A stretch of DNA of 46,834 bases from Mycobacterium asiaticum. Its GTDB lineage: Bacteria > Actinomycetota > Actinomycetes > Mycobacteriales > Mycobacteriaceae. The translations under genes and the position numbers were made by a program. Below the pieces are notes generated by a model that saw only the letters and a list, made by a program, of their open reading frames with translations, was not told where the DNA came from and did not search any database. Shown in pieces: positions 15,570 through 24,209 of this stretch (within the stretch, counting starts at the first letter, position 1; each line of letters begins with the position of its first letter). The stretch is from positions 1 through 46,834 of the forward strand of contig NZ_LZKQ01000147.1 of assembly GCF_001668675.1 (NCBI RefSeq), given 5' to 3'.

Positions 15570-16730
15570 TCAGTTTGCGTCGGCCGCGGCGTCCTTTCCG
15601 GCCTTCACCGGATCCGAACTCGGCGGCAGCTTGAGCAGAGTGCCGCCCACGCTCCCCCGCGCGGTCCGGACCGTCACCAGGATCCAGGTCAGCAGCAGGC
15701 CGAGATAGGCGATCATCGCGGCCACCCCAAACGCGGGAAGGTGGGTGTGGACGGCCAATTGCGAAGTGCCGGTGACAAAGGTGCCCACCGGGAACGTCAG
15801 GCTCCACCACGTCAGCGCGAACGGCATGCCGCGTCGCACGGTGCGCACGGTCAGCGCGGTGGCGAGCGCGATCCACAGCACCGCGAAACCCCACACCGGC
15901 ACCCCGAAGATGATGGCGAATGCGTTCATGGCTTCGGACAGTCGGCGGTCGACTGCACCGGTGGACGCGGCCGCTGCCAGCAGTCCCGCGGCCGTGACGG
16001 ACTGCCCGAGCGGGCCGAGCACGATCCACAACGTCGGCACCCGCGTCGACCCGGACGTGCCGTACAGAACCAGGCGGCTCCAGATCATCGCGATGATGTT
16101 CGCCGATGCCAGCAGCGACAGCCCGAACATCGCGTAGCAGCCGTAGAGCATGGTCTCGCGGCCCGTCCCCGGCGGCATGTGCGGAAGCAGCAGAGCTCCC
16201 GTCGCTGCCGACACCATCGGCGGGACGACCGGCATCAGCCAGCCGCCGAACGCGGCGTCGGGCTCGACATGCAGCTGGGTGAACATCAGGAACGGGATGC
16301 TCACCGCGGTGAACAGACCGCCCAGCGTGCCGGCCGTCCACAACACCCAGTCCAGGTCGACGGCGATCCGCTCGCCGATCAGATCCCCGCTGACCAGTAC
16401 GGCGCCCGCCCCCACGGTCATCAGCGCCATCGGAGCGGCCCCGTAATAGTGAGCCATCTGCGGGTTGCGGGCGTGGGTGCGCGCGACCTTCGGGTTCCGC
16501 AGCCAGTGGCCGCCCACCAGCACGATGAGTACGACCAGCAGGACCGCCGCGAACACCCACACCCCGTGGGTGAATCCGCGCAGCCCCGGCACGTGCACCG
16601 GCAGGGTGGCGCCGGCGATCGCGACGATCCCCGTGCCCATCACCGAGGCGAACCAGTTGGGGCCGATGTTGCCCAGCACCTCGACGCGCGGGTGCGCCGA
16701 CGCCGCGTCGTCAGCGCTCACGGTGGCCAT
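15570..16730 (-). CDS. TDT/SLAC1-family transporter (tellurite-resistance/dicarboxylate transporter type)
   Basis: 386 aa with about ten transmembrane helices. The start NIGPNWFASVMGTGIVAIAG (about 20-39) is the hallmark of the TehA/malate transporter/SLAC1 family, and GVPVWGFAVLWIALA plus TWWSLTFPVGTFVTGTSQLA near 315-335 fit too. Members move small anions such as dicarboxylates or sulfite. The C-terminal 30 residues are polar and cytosolic. It lies 34 bases upstream of the SfLAP-like gene on the same strand and is divergent from two small secreted proteins. I recall no equivalent at this place in M. tuberculosis, so it may be an insertion. The transported ion cannot be predicted. Confidence 0.85.
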   Translation of the reverse strand: MATVSADDAASAHPRVEVLGNIGPNWFASVMGTGIVAIAGATLPVHVPGLRGFTHGVWVFAAVLLVVLIVLVGGHWLRNPKVARTHARNPQMAHYYGAAPMALMTVGAGAVLVSGDLIGERIAVDLDWVLWTAGTLGGLFTAVSIPFLMFTQLHVEPDAAFGGWLMPVVPPMVSAATGALLLPHMPPGTGRETMLYGCYAMFGLSLLASANIIAMIWSRLVLYGTSGSTRVPTLWIVLGPLGQSVTAAGLLAAAASTGAVDRRLSEAMNAFAIIFGVPVWGFAVLWIALATALTVRTVRRGMPFALTWWSLTFPVGTFVTGTSQLAVHTHLPAFGVAAMIAYLGLLLTWILVTVRTARGSVGGTLLKLPPSSDPVKAGKDAAADAN

Positions 16731-16806
16731 AGCTGAGCAACCTACTGCCGCGGCCGGACGTAGACTGCGGTCAGGGCAGGCTTGACGAAGCGAGGTTCAT
16801 ATCTCG

Positions 16807-17046
16807 ATGAGAACGCCCCTGGTGATCGGGATATCCGTGCTGCTGGTGGCGGCGGCGCTGGCGATGCCGATCAAGCAACGGTGTGGCGCGCCCGGCCGCA
16901 CCTGCGCGACCGCGGTGGACGCCAACGGCAACGTCCACTACTACTACGAAGTCGAGCCAGTGGCGGTATTCCTGCTGGAGAACGTGCTGGGCTCGGACAT
17001 CCCGGTCTTCTACACGTCAGGTGAAGAGGTCGAGAGAGTCAAATAG
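16807..17046 (+). CDS. Small secreted or membrane-anchored protein (79 aa), unknown
   Basis: Begins MRTPLVIGISVLLVAAALAM, a signal peptide or N-terminal anchor. The mature part has two cysteines (RCGAPGRTC) that may form a disulfide, then a YYYEVEPVAVFLLENVLG segment. There is no lipobox. Family not recognised. It is 12 bases upstream of another exported small protein and probably forms a two-gene unit with it, divergent from the TDT transporter. Confidence 0.65.
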   Translation: MRTPLVIGISVLLVAAALAMPIKQRCGAPGRTCATAVDANGNVHYYYEVEPVAVFLLENVLGSDIPVFYTSGEEVERVK

Positions 17047-17058
17047 ACGGGAGGACAG

Positions 17059-17436
17059 GTGCGGATAGCTGCGCTGGTGGTGGCGGCGCTGATGCTTGGC
17101 GGTGCCCTCGCGTCGGTACGGATGACGAACGTCGCGTTGGTCACCGCAAGCGAGGACTTCTGCGCCGCGCACTACCTGTGTCCTTCCGAGCCGCCTGCTG
17201 ACGGCGCCGACCAGGCCACCGCGGAACGCCACGTCGTCGACGGTTACCTCGCCAAGCAGGCCAGTTGCACGCCCGATCTGCCGGCGTACCCGCAATCGGT
17301 CACCTGGGATCCGCCCGGCTTCCAGTTCGGCACCGGCGGCTCGGGAAACGTCAACGACGCAGATCCCAGTCTGGGCGGCCACTTCGTCGCCGACTACGTC
17401 AACGGCCGCTGGCACATCGACTATCAGTACTGCTGA
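17059..17436 (+). CDS. Small secreted Cys-containing protein (125 aa), unknown
   Basis: GTG start at 17059 with GGGAGG at 17050-17055 just upstream. The first 20 residues (MRIAALVVAALMLGGALASV) are a signal peptide or anchor. Four cysteines lie in the mature part (FCAAHYLC, SC, YC at the end), and the protein ends HFVADYVNGRWHIDYQYC. Not recognised as a known family. Its neighbours are the 79-aa exported protein and, convergently, the DUF2510 protein 20 bases away. Probably an envelope protein, function unknown. Confidence 0.7.
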   Translation: MRIAALVVAALMLGGALASVRMTNVALVTASEDFCAAHYLCPSEPPADGADQATAERHVVDGYLAKQASCTPDLPAYPQSVTWDPPGFQFGTGGSGNVNDADPSLGGHFVADYVNGRWHIDYQYC

Positions 17437-17456
17437 CGTCTGCCGGGTGTCCCCGG

Positions 17457-18227
17457 TCAGGCGCGGCACACCTGCGGGGCGAACTGGACGGTCGTCGTCG
17501 ACGGCGTATTGAACTGAGCGCGCAGCGTCAGCTCCGGGGACACCGATTGGTTGGCCACGTCGAACCGGTTGAGGTCGAGCAGCATCTCGACCGTGTCCGG
17601 CGCGGTGATGCGAGCGTTGGTGTCCCGATCGAACCGCATCCGGTTCTCCCCCGGGCTGGCCGTCCGCGTGCTGGTGATGGCGAGGTCGTTGGTGTCGGGT
17701 TCGGGACCCAGATCGGCGAATGGGGTGCCGTTGTTGGCGACGCTGTACGTCAGCACGTATCCCACGAACCGGGTCGCGCGGGTCCCGATGGGTACCGGGG
17801 GCAGCGGTTCGGCGAACCGAACCGCCAGTTGCAGCACGCTGCCCCGCGGGTGCTTGACGTCCACGGAAGACACCGTGATCTTGGGCGGCGGGACTTGCCC
17901 GCTTTCGGTGCGGCAACTCAGGCGGTTGGGCAGCCGTGCCCAGTCGTCCCGGGGCGTGGATGCGAACACTGCGAAGCCGACGGCGACCAGCGCCACCACG
18001 AGGGCCAGCGGGAACATCACCCGGAGCGCGATGGGTAGCGCGGCCCAGTCCCTGCGCACCCGGGCTGTCAGGCCGGTGGGCGCCCCCGTTGGCCGACGGT
18101 GGGTGGTCCACCGGGCGCCGTCCCAGTAGCGCTGGCCGCCGGAATTATCGGGATCGAGGTACCAGCCTGCCGGTGGCGAAGTTGGCACTGTCGCTCCATT
18201 CGATATGGGAGAAGGCGGACGGATCAA
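17457..18227 (-). CDS. DUF2510 membrane protein (Rv3482c-like)
   Basis: 256 aa. The N-terminal DUF2510 motif is clear: PAGWYLDPDNSGGQRYWDG followed by ARWT (about 18-42). A basic stretch and one transmembrane helix (VMFPLALVVALVAVGFAVFA, about 70-90) follow, then an extracytoplasmic domain of about 165 residues with two cysteines (SCRTE and VCRA at the C-terminus). DUF2510 usually sits on the cytosolic side of membrane proteins; its role is unknown. Position and length agree with Rv3482c (about 260 aa, from memory). It is followed upstream on the same strand by the LppP/LprE-like gene with a gap of 19 bases. Confidence 0.8.
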   Translation of the reverse strand: MIRPPSPISNGATVPTSPPAGWYLDPDNSGGQRYWDGARWTTHRRPTGAPTGLTARVRRDWAALPIALRVMFPLALVVALVAVGFAVFASTPRDDWARLPNRLSCRTESGQVPPPKITVSSVDVKHPRGSVLQLAVRFAEPLPPVPIGTRATRFVGYVLTYSVANNGTPFADLGPEPDTNDLAITSTRTASPGENRMRFDRDTNARITAPDTVEMLLDLNRFDVANQSVSPELTLRAQFNTPSTTTVQFAPQVCRA

Positions 18228-18246
18228 CTGTTCAGTACCGAACGGC

Positions 18247-18918
18247 TCACGGCGGTGAATCCAGCGACACCGGTGGTGTGTCGAGCATCTGGACCTTGTC
18301 GTCGCGCCACTGGTATCCGACCGTGGTCAGGGTGCCGTCGGGGCAGCTGTCACAGCTCTGGCCGGTCCGATAGGTCAGCACCACGGTGTTGCCGTTGGAT
18401 GCCGGTGCCTCGAGTTCGGTGAACGAATACGCGTTGGGTGTCGCGGTCCCGACGAAGTCGCCGCGGTGAAACAACAGCGCCAGGTCGGGGGCGCTGCGGG
18501 TCGCGTCGCGCACGGTCACCACCAGGCCCGACAGCTCGGCGCACGGGTCGTAGTTGCCGGACAGCACCTTGGGATCCCATTGCTTACCGGTCTTACGGTC
18601 CGGCGGAACCTTGGCCAGCGCCGCGGCGAGCGCCGCCGCCTGGTCGGGCCCGCAGGGGCCCGTCGGCGCGTTGCCGGCGGCGGACGTCGGTGCGGCGGCG
18701 GTGGTCTGCCGCGGCGACTCGGCCGCCCGTTGCGGGGGGTCCGCACGCTTGGCCACGTAGGTCGCCACGGCGGCGATCACGACAAGAGCGACGAGCGCGG
18801 CGATAAGCCAAACGGGCCGGCCCGTGGGGGGCGGCGTCGTGTCCAGGTCGTCGGACGGGTTGTCGGACGGGTCATAGGCGGGGGGCGGCCAGTCGGGATC
18901 GACGTCCTCAGCAACCAT
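18247..18918 (-). CDS. LppP/LprE-like membrane protein (Rv3483c-like)
   Basis: 223 aa from the ATG at 18918 (MVAEDVDPDWPP). The open frame extends to 19110, but that part does not look like protein and would overlap the cpsA promoter region. An acidic/Pro-rich cytosolic start, a transmembrane helix (VWLIAALVALVVIAAVATYVA) and an extracytoplasmic LppP/LprE-type domain follow, with CGPDQAAALAAALAKVPP, NYDPCAELSG, LALLFHRGDFVGTATP and QSCDSCPDGTLTTVGYQW. It has a membrane anchor rather than a lipobox. The family's role is unclear. It is divergent from cpsA, as Rv3483c is from Rv3484 in M. tuberculosis. Confidence 0.82.
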   Translation of the reverse strand: MVAEDVDPDWPPPAYDPSDNPSDDLDTTPPPTGRPVWLIAALVALVVIAAVATYVAKRADPPQRAAESPRQTTAAAPTSAAGNAPTGPCGPDQAAALAAALAKVPPDRKTGKQWDPKVLSGNYDPCAELSGLVVTVRDATRSAPDLALLFHRGDFVGTATPNAYSFTELEAPASNGNTVVLTYRTGQSCDSCPDGTLTTVGYQWRDDKVQMLDTPPVSLDSPP

Positions 18919-19165
18919 CCCAGATGCCGACCTTTCCCGTTGCAATCCCCGCCGAACGTGCCGAATTGTAGCCGAATGCGCTGGTCGCGGAAGTTTAGCG
19001 GCGCCGAGGCAGGCTGCCGACACTGGTGAGCCTGCCCACATCAGCGACTTCGTGTTGGGGCCCCACAGCAAGCTACCGCATACTAGACGGCATGCGTCGA
19101 ACGACTTCACCGCAAACCGCCGGCCGCGCGCCGGCCGGTTTCGCGGTGCTTGGTCGGGGGCGCTA

Positions 19166-20722
19166 GTGGGGCGTTCGGGCGGCGCACACCGCCTGAAGAA
19201 TCAACGTGCCGCCAAGCAGCCGTCGCGGGTGCGCAAACGGTTGTCGCGCGCTGTCATGGCGCTGGCCTCGGCGGTCGCGGTGGGGATGACGGGTGCCGGC
19301 TACTGGGTGGCCCACGGCGCGCTCGGCGGAATCACGATCTCGCAAGCGCTGACCGCCGAGGACCCGCGATCGACCGGCGACAGCATGAACATCCTGTTGA
19401 TCGGGCTGGACTCGCGCAAGGACCAGGAGGGTAACGACCTGCCCTGGTCCATCCTGAAGCACCTGCATGCCGGGGATTCCGATCAGGGCGGCTACAACAC
19501 CAACACGCTGATCCTGGTGCACGTCGGAGGCGACGGGAAGGTCGTCGCGTTCTCCATCCCGCGTGACGACTGGGTGCCCTTCAACGGCGTCCCGGGCTAC
19601 AACCACATCAAGATCAAGGAGGCGTACGGACTCACCAAGCAGTACGTCGCCAACCAGCTCGCCAACGAGGGGGTGAGCTCGCAGCGCGAACTCGAGGCGC
19701 GGGGCCGCGAAGCCGGCCGGGCCGCGACGCTGCGCGCGGTGCGAAGTCTGACGGGTGTCCCGATCGACTACTTCGCCGAGATCAACCTGGCGGGTTTCTA
19801 CGACCTGGCCCAGACGCTGGGCGGGGTCGACGTGTGCCTGAATCATCCCGTTTACGACTCGTACTCCGGGGCCGACTTCCCCGCTGGACGTCAGCGACTG
19901 GACGCCTCCCAGGCCTTGTCCTTCGTGCGGCAGCGGCATGGTCTGGAAAACGGCGACCTGGACCGGACCCACCGACAGCAGGCGTTCCTCTCGTCGGTGA
20001 TGCACGACCTGCAGGACTCGGGCACCTTCACCAACCTGGACCGGCTGAACAGCCTGATGGCCGTCGCCCGCAAGGACGTGGTGCTGTCGGCCGGCTGGGA
20101 CGAGGGCCTGTTCCGCCGGATGGGCGAACTGGCGGGCGGTCAGGTCGAGTTCCGCACCCTGCCGGTGGTCCGCTACGACAACATCGACGGCCAGGACGTC
20201 AACATCATCGACCAGGCCGCGATCAAGGCGGAGGTCGCCGCGGCGTTCGGGACGGCGACGCCGTCGACGGCACCCGCCACCACGAGCGCCAAGCCCAACC
20301 CGTCGACCGTCGTCGACGTGGTCAACGCCGGCAGCATCAGTGGTATGGCCAGCCAGTTGTCCAGTGCCTTGAAGAAGCGCGGCTACACCGCAGGACAGGT
20401 CCGCGACCGCGAGTCGGGCGACCCGTCGTACACGACGATCCAATACGGACCGGGCGCCGAAGCCGACGCGCAGACCATCGCCACCGTGCTCGGCGTCGAC
20501 GCGCCCAAGCAGCCGGATTCCAGCATCTCGCCGGGGCACATCCGGGTGACCGTGGACACCAACTTCTCCCTGCCCGACGCGGACGACACAACTACGACCA
20601 CGACGACCACCACGACGACCAGCAAGGCCAACACTTACTACTACAACGGCACCGCCACCACCTACCCGACGCCCGATCACGGTAAGCCGATCGACGGCGG
20701 CGGGGTGCCCTGCGTGAACTAG
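19166..20722 (+). CDS. cpsA: LytR-CpsA-Psr (LCP) family cell-wall ligase
   Basis: 518 aa from the GTG at 19166 (GGGGGC just upstream), close to the 512 aa I recall for CpsA (Rv3484); the frame is open back to 19052. A basic cytosolic start and one helix (about 29-49) precede the LCP domain: NILLIGLDSRKD, SIPRDDWV, then RQRHGLENGDLDRTHRQQ with the conserved arginines. A LytR_C domain (about 375-450, VVDVVNAGSISGMASQLS) and a poly-Thr tail follow. LCP enzymes transfer polyprenyl-linked glycans to peptidoglycan; in mycobacteria this joins arabinogalactan to the wall. CpsA is also linked to evasion of host LC3-associated phagocytosis in M. tuberculosis. Assignment rests on the neighbours as well as the sequence. 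Confidence 0.88.
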   Translation: MGRSGGAHRLKNQRAAKQPSRVRKRLSRAVMALASAVAVGMTGAGYWVAHGALGGITISQALTAEDPRSTGDSMNILLIGLDSRKDQEGNDLPWSILKHLHAGDSDQGGYNTNTLILVHVGGDGKVVAFSIPRDDWVPFNGVPGYNHIKIKEAYGLTKQYVANQLANEGVSSQRELEARGREAGRAATLRAVRSLTGVPIDYFAEINLAGFYDLAQTLGGVDVCLNHPVYDSYSGADFPAGRQRLDASQALSFVRQRHGLENGDLDRTHRQQAFLSSVMHDLQDSGTFTNLDRLNSLMAVARKDVVLSAGWDEGLFRRMGELAGGQVEFRTLPVVRYDNIDGQDVNIIDQAAIKAEVAAAFGTATPSTAPATTSAKPNPSTVVDVVNAGSISGMASQLSSALKKRGYTAGQVRDRESGDPSYTTIQYGPGAEADAQTIATVLGVDAPKQPDSSISPGHIRVTVDTNFSLPDADDTTTTTTTTTTTSKANTYYYNGTATTYPTPDHGKPIDGGGVPCVN

Positions 20723-20794
20723 CGCGAGCCGGCTCACCGCGTTGCCGCCGGGTGTCGCTAACTCGCCGGGCGTCACGCGTTGCCGCTTGCCCGC

Positions 20795-20850
20795 CGAGCG
20801 TCACGCCAGGGTGGCTCTCGACGTCGACCGTTGCGCCAGCGTGACGCTCG
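20795..20850. terminator. Inverted repeat between convergent genes
   Basis: CGAGCGTCACGC (20795-20806) and GCGTGACGCTCG (20839-20850) are perfect 12-bp arms 32 bases apart. Related GCGTCACGC cores occur nearby (20770-20778). The location between the cpsA and SDR stops suggests a two-way terminator or an extragenic repeat family; no U-tract is seen. Confidence 0.45.
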
Positions 20851-20879
20851 ACAGCGATCGGGCGGGAGACGCCCGCGCC

Positions 20880-21665
20880 TCAGGCGTGGGTGCCGCCGTC
20901 GATGCGGATCTCGGTCCCGGTGATGAACGCGCCGTCCTCCGACACCAGCATCGCGATGACGCCGGCGATCACGGACGGGTCCGCCATGCCCGCGCCGCTG
21001 GATGTTTCGGTGGTCGGCAGGATCGGCATCAGCCGGCTGAACAACGTCCAGTCGGCGTCTTTGGGGATGTAGCCGCCGGTGGCGTCGGTGATGCCGGACT
21101 TGATGCTGCCGGGCGCCACGCACACCGCGCGCAGCCCCGCGCGGGCGTATTCCAGCGCCAGCGCATGGGTGAAGGACTGGACCCCGCCCTTGCTGGCCGC
21201 ATAGGCCGCCATATACGGGTGGGCGAAGGCGGCCGAGGTGGAGCTGAAGTTCACGATCGTGCTGCGCGGGTTGTCCAGCAGTTTCGGCAGCGCCTCGCGG
21301 ACCACCAGGAAGGTGCCGGTGAGATTGACGGCGATGATGCTGTTCCACAGCTCGAGGGTGGTCTGATGGGTGTGGGCGGCCCGCAGGATGCCCGCCGCGT
21401 TGACCAAAGAGTCCAGACCGCCCAGCGTGTCCACGGCCGAGCGCACACCCGCGATGACCGACTGCTCGTCGGCGACGTCGATCTCGAAGGTGGTCAGCCG
21501 ATCCCCGGCCGCTCCGGCAATGTCCCGGGTGCGGGCCAGCCCGTCCGCCGCGATGTCGGCGCCCACCACTACGGCACCCTCATCCAACAGGCGCACCACG
21601 GTTGCCTGACCGATCCCGGACCCGGCGCCAGTCACCAGGATTCGCTGGCCTTCCAGTCGTTTCAC
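20880..21665 (-). CDS. Short-chain dehydrogenase/reductase (SDR)
   Basis: 261 aa classical SDR. The cofactor motif TGAGSGIG (12-19), Asp in DIAADG after beta-2 (suggesting NAD preference), NAAG near 89, catalytic Ser in NFSSTSAA and YAASK are present, with IDGGTHA at the end. It oxidises or reduces an alcohol/ketone substrate that cannot be named. It lies downstream of the PE-cellulase gene with a gap of 27 bases on the same strand. It occupies the place of Rv3485c (also an SDR) relative to cpsA, but is shorter than the length I recall for it, so orthology is open. Confidence 0.88.
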   Translation of the reverse strand: MKRLEGQRILVTGAGSGIGQATVVRLLDEGAVVVGADIAADGLARTRDIAGAAGDRLTTFEIDVADEQSVIAGVRSAVDTLGGLDSLVNAAGILRAAHTHQTTLELWNSIIAVNLTGTFLVVREALPKLLDNPRSTIVNFSSTSAAFAHPYMAAYAASKGGVQSFTHALALEYARAGLRAVCVAPGSIKSGITDATGGYIPKDADWTLFSRLMPILPTTETSSGAGMADPSVIAGVIAMLVSEDGAFITGTEIRIDGGTHA

Positions 21666-21692
21666 CGCACGAGCGTAACGCCCGTGCAGTAG

Positions 21693-23138
21693 TCAGTTGA
21701 CGTTCGCGGAGAACGAGTCGACCCCCAGGCCCACACCGCCGCTCCACGGCTCGAAGCCGGCCTGAATGCTGGTCAGGTACCACGAGTCGTTGATCGGCTC
21801 CATCGTGCTGGTGTGGTCGACGAAGTCCATCACGTCGAAGGTCCAGACCTCGATCGGTTCGGTGGCAACGTAGGACATCACGTTGTTCTGCCCGTTGCTG
21901 CCGTCCCACACGACGAACGTCTTGCCGTTGATCGTCGCGTTGCCCACCGTGGCGCCGACGGGCTGGATGGGGCCCTGGTGGTTGAACCAGATCATGATCT
22001 CCTGGTCGTTGACGCCGGTGGTGGTGTAGGTGGAGTCCAGCCAGATGTCATAGGACGCGTTCCAGGTGCCGGTCGGGACGTAGTTGTAGTCGATGCTGGT
22101 GGTGGCCGAATTGATCTGCCCCAGCTGGATCGGCAGGTTGGTGCCTATCGACGAAGTGCCGTAGTGCACCCCCTCGTAGATCGACGGGTATCCCAGCGGG
22201 GCGCCGTTGGTGGGGGCCGACCCGTTCATCTGCGTGATGGAGAAACCGGTGGGGGTGACATTGATGGTCTGGCTCGCCGGGTTGTTCCAGGCGTTGTTCT
22301 GCACGACGTAGCCGCCGGTGACCGTCGTCGTCCCGTACTGAGTCGAGATGACCGTGCCGCCGGTCGGCGTGGTCGGCGTAGTTGGCGTGGTCGGGGTGGT
22401 CGTGACGGGGCTTCCGTTGACCAGCGAGTTGGTCGGTGGGGCGTAGGCGCCGCTGTGCGCGGCCTGGAAGCCGACATCGATCGACGTGCCCGGCGCAATC
22501 GTGGCGTTGTGGTCGACCGGGGTGAAGGTGTACTGCTGCCCCGACGAGGCCAGTTGCCCGCCCCATGCGCCGGTGATGGCCGAACCGGTGGGCATGGTGA
22601 ATTGCAATTGCCAATTGTTTATCGGGGTGGCCGTGGAATTGGTGATTGTGTACTTCCCGATGAAGCCGCCGTCCCACTGCGACGCGGTTGTATAGGTCGC
22701 GGAAAGCCCACTCGGGGTAGGTGCAGTGGGGGTGGTCGGCGTCGTCGGTTCGGTCGGGACCGCGGTGGATGGAGCTTGCGTCGGGCGACCACCATTGGCG
22801 AGCAGGCTCGCAATCCCTTGCAGTTGGCGTTCCACGTGTTGCAGCGAAGCCACGATGGCCGCCTCGGTGCCGGCATACCATTGCGCCGCCGCGGTCAAGG
22901 CTTGCACAAACCGGGCGTTGATGGCCGCGGTCAGCTGGTTGCTGATCGCCTGGTACTCACGGGCCTGCACATTGAGGAAATCGGTGATGGCCGCTGAAAT
23001 CTCGTCGGCGCCGGGTCCCAACAGACCCATTGTGGGCGCCGCGGCGGCCGCATTGGCCGTCTTGAGCGAGGCGCCGATGCCCGCCACATCGGCAGCCGTC
23101 AGCGTCAGTAACTCCGGTTCGACAATCGCGTATGACAT
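21693..23138 (-). CDS. PE-CBM2-GH12 fusion: secreted endoglucanase-like protein (CelA2-like)
   Basis: 481 aa. Residues 1-115 are a PE domain with the export signal YxxxE (Y88-A-G-T-E92). A Thr/Pro linker leads to a cellulose-binding CBM2 (about 144-245; aromatic Trp in SQWDGGF, NNWQLQF, GAWGGQ). A second Thr/Pro linker leads to a GH12 glycosidase domain (about 262-481) with [21 protein letters not shown], the nucleophile Glu380 in QEIMIW and the acid/base Glu463 in AGFEPW. GH12 enzymes cleave beta-1,4-glucans. In M. tuberculosis the PE10-celA2a-celA2b genes look like a broken form of this architecture (from memory); here it is intact. AAGGAA precedes the ATG. Export through ESX-5 is inferred. 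Confidence 0.92.
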   Translation of the reverse strand: MSYAIVEPELLTLTAADVAGIGASLKTANAAAAAPTMGLLGPGADEISAAITDFLNVQAREYQAISNQLTAAINARFVQALTAAAQWYAGTEAAIVASLQHVERQLQGIASLLANGGRPTQAPSTAVPTEPTTPTTPTAPTPSGLSATYTTASQWDGGFIGKYTITNSTATPINNWQLQFTMPTGSAITGAWGGQLASSGQQYTFTPVDHNATIAPGTSIDVGFQAAHSGAYAPPTNSLVNGSPVTTTPTTPTTPTTPTGGTVISTQYGTTTVTGGYVVQNNAWNNPASQTINVTPTGFSITQMNGSAPTNGAPLGYPSIYEGVHYGTSSIGTNLPIQLGQINSATTSIDYNYVPTGTWNASYDIWLDSTYTTTGVNDQEIMIWFNHQGPIQPVGATVGNATINGKTFVVWDGSNGQNNVMSYVATEPIEVWTFDVMDFVDHTSTMEPINDSWYLTSIQAGFEPWSGGVGLGVDSFSANVN

Positions 23139-23173
23139 GTCAATTCCTTAGATCAGGAAACAATATTGGCGCT

Positions 23174-23210
23174 ATAACGGGCATATCTCGAACCGATAAC
23201 GGAACATATA
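23174..23210. promoter_or_regulatory. Direct repeats upstream of the PE-cellulase gene
   Basis: ATAACGGGCATATC (23174-23187) and ATAACGGAACATATA (23196-23210) start 22 bp apart, in an AT-richer region 36-72 bases upstream of the start codon at 23138. Two-turn spacing of like sequences suggests a regulator site; no known motif is matched. Confidence 0.4.
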
Positions 23211-23354
23211 TCGCAGGGACCCTAGCAGCAGAATCGTACCGTCGCATGCGGGATCGCCATTTGCTCAGAACAGCGCTGTTTGTCAATGACTTTTACAAAA
23301 TGTCACCGCGGCGCATTGTTGTAACGCCTAAATGTCGCGACCGGCGAAATCGAG

Positions 23355-24188
23355 TCAGACCACTCCGCGCAGCGCGTCGCCGCCGAACATGGGCTCCATC
23401 ATGGCGGAGTAGTCCGGGCCGCGGCGCAGGATGTGGCCGCCGTCGACGTTGATGCACTGGCCGGTGATGAAGCTCGCGGCGTCGCTGAGCAGGAACATCG
23501 CCAGGTTTGCCACGTCCTCGACTTCGCCCACCCGCGGCAGCGGCGTGCACTGCGCGTAGTCCCCGCTGATCTCCGGCGACTGGATGACGCTGGCATCGAC
23601 GAGGTCGGTGCGGATCAGGCCGGGCCGGATGCTGTTGACCCGGACCCAGGACGCGCCGAGTTCGTCGGCGGCCAGCTGCATCATGTGGTCGATCGCGGAC
23701 TTCGTGACGCCGTAGGGCCCGAACCAGCGGTGGGTGTTGCTGGCGGCGATCGACGAGATCCCGACGAACGACCCGCCGCCGCCACGCACCAGCTCGCGCG
23801 CGGCGTGCTTGAGCACGTACATGGTGCCGTTGACGTTGAGGTCGACGGTGCGCCGCCATGCCTCGGAATCGGTATGGGTGATCGGCCCGACGGTCAGGGA
23901 GCCGCCGGCGCTGTGCACGACGCCGTGCAGGCGCCCGTGCCACGCCGTGACGGCGTCGACCGCGCGGGCGACTTCGTCCTCGTTGGTGACGTCGGTGGGC
24001 TCGTACCGAACCGAGCCGGGCAGCTGCAGCCCCTCGATTTCCTCGACGGCTCCGGCCAGGCGGTCGGCGTTACGGCCCACGATCATGACGGAGGCGCCCG
24101 CCGCCACGAGGCCGGTAGCCACCCCCTTGCCGATGCCGCTACCCCCGCCGGTGACCAAGTACGTGCGGTCCTGGAATGAAAGCTGCAC
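23355..24188 (-). CDS. Short-chain dehydrogenase/reductase with KstR-like operator
   Basis: 277 aa from a GTG at 24188, with GGAAGGG a few bases upstream. SDR motifs are TGGGSGIG (14-21), Arg in VGRNADRL (NADP preference likely), HSAGGS instead of the usual NNAG, catalytic Ser in GISSIAAS, YGVTK, and VDGGH near the end. The HSAGG variant is also seen in 2,4-dienoyl-CoA reductase-like SDRs, so a role in acyl-CoA or steroid metabolism is plausible. A perfect KstR-type palindrome ends 22 bases upstream, which links the gene to the cholesterol regulon. It lies 53 bases downstream of the enoyl-CoA hydratase-family gene on the same strand. Confidence 0.87.
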   Translation of the reverse strand: MQLSFQDRTYLVTGGGSGIGKGVATGLVAAGASVMIVGRNADRLAGAVEEIEGLQLPGSVRYEPTDVTNEDEVARAVDAVTAWHGRLHGVVHSAGGSLTVGPITHTDSEAWRRTVDLNVNGTMYVLKHAARELVRGGGGSFVGISSIAASNTHRWFGPYGVTKSAIDHMMQLAADELGASWVRVNSIRPGLIRTDLVDASVIQSPEISGDYAQCTPLPRVGEVEDVANLAMFLLSDAASFITGQCINVDGGHILRRGPDYSAMMEPMFGGDALRGVV

Positions 24189-24209
24189 CCGGGGCCCTTC
24201 CGCCGAAAC

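Noticed and set aside
18919..19110. 64-residue N-terminal extension of the LppP/LprE-like gene
   Set aside because: It would reach into the divergent cpsA promoter and lacks protein-like sequence; the ATG at 18918 gives the length expected for Rv3483c.
19163..20776. 537-aa open frame on the minus strand
   Set aside because: Antisense to cpsA; no motifs.
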